Assembly: GCA_035370465.1 (NCBI GenBank)
Contig: DAOOVW010000021.1
Span: 3,435-16,008, forward strand
Length of the DNA: 12,574 bases
Reading direction: 5' to 3'
Origin: a bacterium
GTDB lineage: Bacteria; Ratteibacteria; UBA8468; B48-G9; JAFGKM01
The first letter of the stretch is position 1. Every line of letters begins with the position of its first letter. Position numbers and translations under genes: made by a program. The notes under the pieces were generated by a model that had not been told where the DNA came from, made no database searches, and saw nothing but the letters and a program-made list of their open reading frames with translations. This document shows positions 8,130 through 12,574 of this stretch, piece by piece.

Positions 8130-8668
8130 TTGCCGGTGAAAAAGTTTATTTTTATGATGAGGTAAGTTCAACAATGGATGTAGCAAAAAAACTCCTTAAA
8201 GAAGGTGAAAAAGGAATTGTTGTTGCAAAAAAACAAACGAAAGGAAGGGGAAGATATGGGAAATACTGGCTTTCTGATGAAGGAGGACTTTATTTCAGTA
8301 TGATAATTGAAAAAAGCGTTATATCTGATTTTTTGTCAGAAATTATTTCAATATCTCTTGTTGAAACAATGCAAAAATTTGGAATAATTTGTAAAATAAA
8401 GTTCCCAAATGATATAATATATAAAGGGAAAAAAATATCTGGAATTTTAATAGAGAGAAGCGATGATAATTACATTGTTGGGATAGGAGTAAACATAAAT
8501 AATAAGATAAGTGAGTTTGGTATTTCAATGAAAGAAATATTAAAAAAAGAAATAAATATAAATGAGTTTCTTGAAAAATTTTTAACTATTTATAAAACAA
8601 ACGAAATAAAATTTTGCGAAAATAAGGAGAATTGTCTTAAAGAATGGAGTGAATTTTTATTAAAATGA
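8114..8668 (+). CDS. birA: Biotin--[acetyl-CoA-carboxylase] ligase, minimal (no HTH domain)
   Basis: The enzyme activates biotin to biotinyl-AMP and transfers it to a lysine of biotin-dependent carboxylases in the cytoplasm. The signature GRGRYGKYW lies at residues 44-52. KFPND at 96-100 replaces the usual KWPND, and KKISGILIE follows with Lys107 at the position of E. coli BirA Lys183. GIGVNIN completes the core. At 184 residues it is short: it lacks the N-terminal winged-helix domain, so it cannot act as the classical biotin operon repressor, and the C-terminal SH3-like domain seems reduced or missing. The start overlaps coaX by 16 bases, and the stop overlaps the next gene as ATGA. The Trp-to-Phe change in KWPND is conservative, so activity is likely. 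A lipoate ligase is less likely given the GRGRxG motif. Confidence 0.9.
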   Translation: MVEEIIAGEKVYFYDEVSSTMDVAKKLLKEGEKGIVVAKKQTKGRGRYGKYWLSDEGGLYFSMIIEKSVISDFLSEIISISLVETMQKFGIICKIKFPNDIIYKGKKISGILIERSDDNYIVGIGVNINNKISEFGISMKEILKKEININEFLEKFLTIYKTNEIKFCENKENCLKEWSEFLLK

Positions 8669-9927
8669 GCCAACCAGATATATTTCAAAATTTAATTTTT
8701 ATTTTCATATTGGTCTGTTTATCTGCTTTTTTTTCTGCTTCAGAAGCCGCTTTTATATCTCTCAATAAATATCATATTCAGAAATTTTCAGATATTAACA
8801 AAGAAAAAGCATCTCCAATAGAATTCTGGATAAAATACCCGGAAAAAATTTTAATTACAATTCTTGTTGGAAACAATATTGTAAATATACTTGTTTCTAT
8901 AATTGCTGCTATTACTTCTGAAAAATTATTTCATAGAACAAGTATTGCTTTAATTACAGGTATTATGATTTTTATTATTCTTGTGTTTGGTGAAATTATT
9001 CCAAAATCCATTGGTAAAAGGCATTGTGAAAAATTTGTTAGAATTTCTTTTTACCCAATTAAATTTCTTTCTATATTACTTAATCCTGTTATAAAATTTC
9101 TTATATTTGTTGCAAATTTTTTTGTTTTACCTTTTGGACAGAGAATAAATACAATAATGCCTGTTATAACAAAAGAAGATGTTAAAGCAATGATTGAAGC
9201 AGGAGAAGAAGAAGGTGTTATTGAAGAAGAAGAAAAAGAAATGATTCATAGTATATTTGAAATTGGTGATAAAATGGTTAAAGAAATTATGATACCGAGG
9301 GTAAAAATTGTTGGAGTAGAAGAAAATACTAAAATTACAGATGTAATAAAAGTTATAGAAAAAGAAGGATATTCACGGATTCCTGTTTATAAAAATAATA
9401 TAGATAAAATTGTGGGAATTGTAATAATAAAAGATATTGTTGCACAATTAAATAAAGAAGGTTCAACTGAACTAATGGCAAAAGATATAATGAGAGATGT
9501 TTTTTTTGTTCCTAAAACAAAAAGGGTTTTAGAACTTTTAAGAGATTTACAAAATAAGAAATTACAAATGGCGATAGTTGTTGATGAATATGGTGGAACT
9601 TCTGGGCTTATTACGATGGAAGACCTTGTTGAAGAAATAGTAGGAGAAATTTCTGATGAATACAAAAAAGACACAAGGCCTTATCATAAATTACCTGATG
9701 GAAGTTTTCTTGTTCAGGGAAGTATGGAGATTGAAAAATTTGAGGAGATTTTTGATTTTAAAAAAGATGAAGATTCAGATGTTGAAACAATTGCTGGTTT
9801 TATACTTGATTATTTAGGAAAATTCCCAAAAACAGGTGAAAAATTTACATATAATAATTTTGAGTTCACAATTCAAGAAAGTGATGAGAAAAATATTAAA
9901 TGGATAAAAGTTAAAAAAATAGTATAA
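8665..9927 (+). CDS. CNNM/CorC (HlyC/CorC) family CBS-domain membrane protein
   Basis: The product is a 420-residue inner-membrane protein of the CNNM/CorC family, whose bacterial members are linked to Mg2+ (and Co2+) transport or efflux. The DUF21 membrane domain covers about residues 1-165, with predicted hydrophobic segments near 8-30, 62-84, 92-112 and 128-153. It carries the family words SASEAAF and GEIIPKSIGK. A pair of CBS domains follows from MIPR at 209 to about 335, including SRIPVY and VDEYGGTSG at 306-314, where ATP or another adenosine nucleotide would bind. The C-terminal CorC_HlyC-type domain lies at about 345-418. The length is typical. The gene shares an ATGA overlap with the biotin ligase gene and is the last gene of its cluster. 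The older annotation as hemolysin should not be taken literally. The transported ion is not shown by the sequence. Confidence 0.92.
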   Translation: MSQPDIFQNLIFIFILVCLSAFFSASEAAFISLNKYHIQKFSDINKEKASPIEFWIKYPEKILITILVGNNIVNILVSIIAAITSEKLFHRTSIALITGIMIFIILVFGEIIPKSIGKRHCEKFVRISFYPIKFLSILLNPVIKFLIFVANFFVLPFGQRINTIMPVITKEDVKAMIEAGEEEGVIEEEEKEMIHSIFEIGDKMVKEIMIPRVKIVGVEENTKITDVIKVIEKEGYSRIPVYKNNIDKIVGIVIIKDIVAQLNKEGSTELMAKDIMRDVFFVPKTKRVLELLRDLQNKKLQMAIVVDEYGGTSGLITMEDLVEEIVGEISDEYKKDTRPYHKLPDGSFLVQGSMEIEKFEEIFDFKKDEDSDVETIAGFILDYLGKFPKTGEKFTYNNFEFTIQESDEKNIKWIKVKKIV

Positions 9928-9980
9928 TTTCAGAGAAGTTTATTAGGTCAGGTACAAAGGTATAGAGGTACAAATAAATG

Positions 9981-10075
9981 TCCCCTCACCCCTTCCCTCT
10001 CCCCGTTGGGGAGAGGGAAAAAATAGAAGAGAAAAAATCCCTTCTCCCGTGGGGGAGAAGGTTGGGATGAGGGGA
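9981..10075. repeat. Three-stem palindromic intergenic element
   Basis: An outer stem pairs TCCCCTCACCCC (9981-9992) with GGGATGAGGGGA (10064-10075) with one mismatch. It encloses two perfect hairpins: TTCCCTCTCCCC/GGGGAGAGGGAA (9993-10004 with 10008-10019, loop GTT) and CCTTCTCCC/GGGAGAAGG (10040-10048 with 10053-10061, loop GTGG). It lies 53 bases after the CNNM-family gene and is far more G/C-rich than the flanking genes. There is no T-run after either inner stem, so it is not a standard intrinsic terminator. Related stems occur after lysS. Confidence 0.85.
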
Positions 10076-10084
10076 GAACCTCTA

Positions 10085-10132
10085 TTTAATCCGCCAGAAA
10101 GTGTATCGGATGCTGAAAAACGCACTCTGTGC
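10085..10132 (+). repeat. Tail of the intergenic repeat, copy 1
   Basis: This stretch follows the palindromic element directly and matches 12447-12496 after the last downstream hairpin: 31 of 42 bases agree from CCG onward, mostly with transition differences, after one 2-base gap. Shared words include TTTAAT, CGGA and GAAAAAC/AAAAAAC. It has no open reading frame of note. It shows that the hairpin and its downstream tail travel as one unit. Confidence 0.65.
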
Positions 10133-10134
10133 GT
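10120..10134. repeat. Small hairpin in the lysS leader
   Basis: ACGCAC (10120-10125) pairs perfectly with GTGCGT (10129-10134) around a TCT loop, 39 bases before the lysS start. It overlaps the end of the repeat tail. It could be part of the repeat or a leader structure; no T-run follows. Confidence 0.5.
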
Positions 10135-10160
10135 CAGTATAGATAATATTAAAAAAATGG

Positions 10161-10166
10161 AAGGAG
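10161..10166 (+). promoter_or_regulatory. Ribosome binding site of lysS
   Basis: AAGGAG ends 6 bases before ATG 10173, ideal spacing, and confirms this start over other in-frame codons. Confidence 0.75.
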
Positions 10167-10172
10167 AAGAAA

Positions 10173-11588
10173 ATGGCACAGGACGAGATAAGAGACCAGA
10201 GAATAAAGAAAATTGAAATTTTAAAAAGTAGAAATATTGAACCGTATGGAAGAAGATACGAAAAAACAAAAACAGAAGATATAGGAGAACAGGGGGAAGT
10301 AAAAACAGCAGGAAGAATTATTGCATTAAGAAAACACGGGGGAGCATGTTTTGCTGATATTATAGATACAGAAGGGAAAATACAACTATATTTTAAAAAA
10401 AATATAATTGGTGAAGAACTTTATGAGATATTTAAAGAAATAGATATTGGAGATATTATTGGAGTTGAAGGAGAAATTTTTAAAACAAAAACAGGTGAAA
10501 AAACAATTTTTGTAAAAAATTTTAAAGTTCTTTCAAAATCACTTAACCCCCTCCCTGAAAAATGGCATGGATTAAAAGATATTGAAATAAGATTTAGAAA
10601 AAGGTATTTAGACCTTTTAATTAACAAAGAAGTAAGAGAAAAATTTATAAAAAGAACGAAAATAATTCAGTTTATAAGGGAATATCTTAACAATATGGAC
10701 TTTATTGAGGTTGAAACACCAATGATGCATCCAATACCAGGGGGAGCAGAAGCAAAACCATTTATTACATATCATAATACACTTGAGATGAATCTTTATT
10801 TGAGAATTGCTCCTGAACTTTATTTGAAACGGCTTCTTGTTGGAAATTTTGAAAAAATATATGAAATAAACAGGTCATTTAGAAATGAAGGAATATCTAC
10901 GCTTCACAATCCAGAATTTACAATGCTTGAATTGTATTCTGCTTATGGTGATTATGAAGAAATGATGGAAATAACAGAAAAACTTCTCACAAATCTTGTA
11001 AATTTTCTTTATAAAAGTTCTACTATTACATATCAGGATAAAGAAATAAATTTTTCTCTACCATGGGAAAAAATTACTTATGATGATGTTTTTAAAAAAG
11101 TTGGAATTGAAAATTGGCATGATATAAATTCAGTAAAAGAAAAAATAAAGGAATTTAATCTTGAAGTAGAAGAAGAAAAAGAAAATAATCTTTTTGAATT
11201 ATTAGACCTTATTTTTAGTAAAAAAATACAGCCACAATTTATAAATCCAACTTTCATAATTGACTATCCAGAAGAAATTTCGCCATTAGCAAAATCAAAA
11301 AAAGATAATGAAGAAATAACCGAAAGATTTGAACTTTTTATTGGTGGACTTGAAGTTGCAAATGCTTATTCAGAATTAAATGACCCGATTGAACAACTTA
11401 AAAGATTTCAAGAAAAAGCAAAAGGTGACGAAGAAAAAATTGATTTTGATTATATTGAAGCACTTGAATATGGTATGCCTCCTGCTGGTGGACTTGGTAT
11501 TGGAATAGACCGCCTTGTAATGCTTCTGACAGATAGTCCTTCAATAAGAGAGGTTATCTTTTTCCCCCTTCTACGACCCAAAAAATGA
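10173..11588 (+). CDS. lysS: Lysyl-tRNA synthetase, class II
   Basis: The enzyme charges tRNA-Lys with lysine using ATP. The 471-residue product is slightly shorter than many bacterial LysRS (about 500). An N-terminal anticodon-binding OB fold runs from about residue 40 to 130 (AGRIIALRKHGGACFADI, later GVEGEIFKTKTGEKTIFV). The class II core follows: motif 1 with FIEVETPMMHPIPGGAEAKP, motif 2 with NRSFRNEGISTLHNPEFT (Arg237 and Glu239), and motif 3 with GGLGIGIDRL (Arg447), ending IREVIFFPLLRPK. HNPEFTMLE is characteristic of class II LysRS. A good ribosome binding site fixes the start. The gene is isolated: 245 bases of mostly repeat DNA lie before it and about 1 kb of repeat-rich non-coding DNA follows, so it is probably transcribed alone, though I could not identify its promoter. 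Its stop codon lies inside a 16-base sequence that recurs at 12553. Confidence 0.97.
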   Translation: MAQDEIRDQRIKKIEILKSRNIEPYGRRYEKTKTEDIGEQGEVKTAGRIIALRKHGGACFADIIDTEGKIQLYFKKNIIGEELYEIFKEIDIGDIIGVEGEIFKTKTGEKTIFVKNFKVLSKSLNPLPEKWHGLKDIEIRFRKRYLDLLINKEVREKFIKRTKIIQFIREYLNNMDFIEVETPMMHPIPGGAEAKPFITYHNTLEMNLYLRIAPELYLKRLLVGNFEKIYEINRSFRNEGISTLHNPEFTMLELYSAYGDYEEMMEITEKLLTNLVNFLYKSSTITYQDKEINFSLPWEKITYDDVFKKVGIENWHDINSVKEKIKEFNLEVEEEKENNLFELLDLIFSKKIQPQFINPTFIIDYPEEISPLAKSKKDNEEITERFELFIGGLEVANAYSELNDPIEQLKRFQEKAKGDEEKIDFDYIEALEYGMPPAGGLGIGIDRLVMLLTDSPSIREVIFFPLLRPKK

Positions 11589-11595
11589 GTTCAAA
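11580..11595 (+). repeat. Direct repeat, left copy
   Basis: AAAAAATGAGTTCAAA overlaps the lysS stop and recurs exactly at 12553-12568, bracketing 957 bases of non-coding DNA. A weaker ATGAGTT echo occurs at 11610-11616, 25 bases downstream, giving ATGAGTT..ACAGCA twice in 11585-11626. The match includes low-complexity A runs. Confidence 0.7.
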
Positions 11596-11708
11596 CCACA
11601 GCAAAAATTATGAGTTAAGCACAGCAGAGACACAAAGTTAAAATTGGAAGATAGAAGAACATTGTTCTCTGGAAGAATCGGTATCCTTGAAAGGATAAGG
11701 TAATAAGT

Positions 11709-11738
11709 TCCCCCTTTAGCCAAAGAGGGTAGGGGGAT
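11709..11738. repeat. C-rich/G-rich hairpin repeat unit
   Basis: The unit runs from CCCCCTTTAGCC to AAAGAGGGTAGGGGGATT. CCCTTT can pair with AAAGAGGG imperfectly, or the outer C-run can pair with the GGGGG run. It shares the order C-run, CTTT, AAAG, G-run, ATTT with the units at 11858 and 12228. Confidence 0.6.
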
Positions 11739-11857
11739 TTAATAAAATCCCGTAAGCATAACTTATCGCTTCGGCGCTTTCCCGTCTGAGCATTAGCGAA
11801 GAAGGGTAAGGATGGTCTGTAAGCAAAACTCTAAACTCTTCTGTGTAAGACCCTCCA

Positions 11858-11914
11858 TTCCCCCCTTTAATAAAGTGGTTCTTCCCTTTTGCAAAGGGAA
11901 GTTAGAAGGGATTT
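11858..11914. repeat. C-rich/G-rich repeat unit with internal perfect hairpin
   Basis: A CCCCCCTTTAATAAAGTGG start is followed by the perfect hairpin TTCCCTTT (11882-11889), loop TGC, AAAGGGAA (11893-11900), then GAAGGGATTTA. It seems to be a member of the same family with a second hairpin nested inside it. Confidence 0.6.
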
Positions 11915-12002
11915 AGGGAAGTAAGAGAAGATTTTTTAAGAGGGAGTGAGAGAAGGTTGGGGTAGAAAGTGAAGAATCCCGGCCAAATGTCTGGACTTCT
12001 TT

Positions 12003-12047
12003 AAAAGCACCATAACCTCAGTTGTTCATATGAACTACTGTGCTTTT
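12003..12047. repeat. Long imperfect hairpin with central palindrome
   Basis: AAAAGCAC (12003-12010) pairs with GTGCTTTT (12040-12047). Inside, GTTCATATGAAC (12024-12035) is a perfect 12-base palindrome flanked by AGT and ACT. A roughly 9-base bulge lies on the 5' side only. It differs in sequence from the C/G-rich hairpins around it. It could be a transposon end, a small structured RNA or a protein-binding site. The TTTTCT after the stem is a poor terminator tail. Confidence 0.6.
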
Positions 12048-12107
12048 CTATATATTGCCTCACTACCTTGTGCAAATTTGACAGCAAATTTATTGTTTTG
12101 CTTTAAT

Positions 12108-12159
12108 TCCCCCCTCACCGAACCTCTCCCCAGCGGGGAGAGGGCAGGGTGAGGGGGGA
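12108..12159. repeat. Two-stem palindromic element (perfect)
   Basis: The outer stem TCCCCCCTCACC (12108-12119) pairs perfectly with GGTGAGGGGGGA (12148-12159). The inner stem CCTCTCCCC (12123-12131) pairs perfectly with GGGGAGAGG (12135-12143) around AGC. It matches the outer stem and first hairpin of the element upstream of lysS. Confidence 0.88.
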
Positions 12160-12227
12160 TTTGATTTCTCCCTTTATAAAACCGATTAAAGTAGCGAAGG
12201 TTAGCAGGGCAGAGTTGGTGCTTGTTT

Positions 12228-12255
12228 CCCCTCTTTATTAAAGAGGGGTTAGGGG
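12228..12255. repeat. C-rich/G-rich hairpin repeat unit
   Basis: CCCCTCTTT (12228-12236) pairs perfectly with AAAGAGGGG (12240-12248) around ATT, and TTAGGGG follows. Same family order as the units at 11709 and 11858. Confidence 0.75.
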
Positions 12256-12256
12256 A

Positions 12257-12312
12257 GATTTTCCAAGCACAACGGGAATAGAGGGATTTTCAAACACAAC
12301 GGAGATTAGAGG
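12257..12312 (+). repeat. Imperfect tandem repeat, two 28-base units
   Basis: Two adjacent units (12257-12284 and 12285-12312) share GATTTTC at the start, CACAACGG in the middle and TAGAGG at the end, with small indels. They directly follow the hairpin at 12228. Confidence 0.6.
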
Positions 12313-12403
12313 GGAATTTAGATATTTTTCTTTTTTGTAAAGTATATCCTACATGATTTGTGGTGGAAGGGGTAAGGGGAGATTTTTGTTTCCCTTTTAT
12401 TTT

Positions 12404-12423
12404 CTTCTCCCCTTGGGGAGAAG
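12404..12423. repeat. Hairpin of the lysS-flanking element, copy 2
   Basis: CTTCTCCCC (12404-12412) pairs perfectly with GGGGAGAAG (12415-12423). It matches the second inner hairpin upstream of lysS (10040-10061) and is likewise followed by GATGAGGGG and then the shared tail. Confidence 0.75.
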
Positions 12424-12446
12424 TTTAGATGAGGGGGAATTTTTTA

Positions 12447-12496
12447 TTTAATATCCGTCAAAAACCATAGCGGACGCTAAAAAACACGCTTTGTGC
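12447..12496 (+). repeat. Tail of the intergenic repeat, copy 2
   Basis: Diverged copy of 10085-10132. TCCG and CGGA are kept in both, and could form a short stem in each copy. After it comes CTGTGCCTTTGTGTCTTTG, a phrase not present after copy 1. Confidence 0.65.
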
Positions 12497-12552
12497 TTCT
12501 GTGCCTTTGTGTCTTTGTGCCTAAAATATACACAAATTTAACTTCTATTAAA

Positions 12553-12568
12553 AAAAAATGAGTTCAAA
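12553..12568 (+). repeat. Direct repeat, right copy
   Basis: Exact second copy of the 16-base sequence at the lysS 3' end. Together with inverted AGACACAAAG (11628-11637) and CTTTGTGTCT (12505-12514) just inside, it could be the scar of an insertion, or a chance A-rich match. Confidence 0.7.
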
Positions 12569-12574
12569 AAAAAT

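Larger units (their letters stand above)
11589..12574. other. Repeat-rich non-coding stretch after lysS
   Basis: I find no supportable protein or tRNA gene in these 986 bases on either strand. Unlike the coding DNA, the sequence alternates C-rich runs (CCCCC) with G-rich runs (GGGGG), and these pair as local hairpins. It holds at least five hairpins of this type, an imperfect 28-base tandem repeat, an unrelated 45-base structured segment, and phrases such as CACAAAG and its complement CTTTGTG near its two ends. The order suggests several small elements inserted next to or into each other. No clear intrinsic terminator for lysS was found. Confidence 0.75.

Noticed and set aside
9993..10025. 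Intrinsic terminator after the CNNM-family gene
   Set aside because: The stem is strong, but it is followed by A residues rather than a T-run on the plus strand; no minus-strand gene needs it.
10113..10147. lysS promoter with CTGAAA and TATAGAT/GATAAT
   Set aside because: The spacers are 19 or 23 bases and the -35 match is poor; the words fall within the repeat tail and A+T-rich DNA.
9943..10269. Minus-strand open frame of 108 codons
   Set aside because: It runs through the palindromic repeat and into the lysS start. The translation is low-complexity Ser/Pro/Phe with no recognisable domain, as expected from reading a repeat.
11587..11600. T-loop-like GTTCAAAC suggesting a tRNA
   Set aside because: The upstream sequence is the lysS coding end and no acceptor, D or anticodon stems can be drawn.
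11589..12574. CRISPR array
   Set aside because: The repeats differ in sequence and length, are unevenly spaced and lack spacer-like unique units; no cas gene is present.

Overview
The window is a strongly A+T-rich bacterial segment with all genes on the plus strand and very short or overlapping gene junctions. A CsgG-family secreted protein suggests a diderm (Gram-negative-type) cell. The gene mix, the low G+C and the G/C-rich intergenic hairpin repeats look like an uncultured candidate-phylum bacterium (an Omnitrophota- or WOR-3-like lineage is my best guess). I cannot prove the taxon from this sequence alone.

Region 1 (1-6027) is an alpha-glucan/glycogen operon: the 3' part of a galactose-1-phosphate uridylyltransferase gene (galT-like, cut by the window start), glycogen synthase (glgA), a GH57 alpha-glucan-active enzyme with a C-terminal beta-rich domain, and the GH13 branching enzyme (glgB). 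The last three genes overlap by 4 and 13 bases and are probably translated in a coupled way. Together they would supply sugar nucleotide, elongate the chain, branch it and trim or remodel it. No ADP-glucose pyrophosphorylase gene is visible.

Region 2 (6076-9927) is a second tight cluster: a CsgG-family protein with an unusual C-terminal extension, type III pantothenate kinase (coaX), a minimal biotin-protein ligase (birA-like, no DNA-binding domain), and a CNNM/CorC-type CBS-domain membrane protein. Overlaps of 4, 16 and 4 bases join them. CoaX and BirA link coenzyme A and biotin cofactor metabolism.

Region 3 (9928-12574) holds lysS (class II lysyl-tRNA synthetase, 10173-11588) between two non-coding stretches rich in inverted repeats. 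The upstream gap carries a three-stem palindromic element (9981-10075). The 986-base stretch after lysS has no supportable gene. It is packed with C-rich/G-rich hairpins, a short degenerate tandem repeat, an unrelated 45-base hairpin and a diverged second copy of the element found upstream of lysS. The stretch is bracketed by a 16-base direct repeat, which suggests a cluster of non-autonomous, MITE-like elements. That repeat family is the most unusual thing here. The protein-coding part is mostly recognisable housekeeping and storage metabolism, and I see no clear new defence or biosynthetic system.
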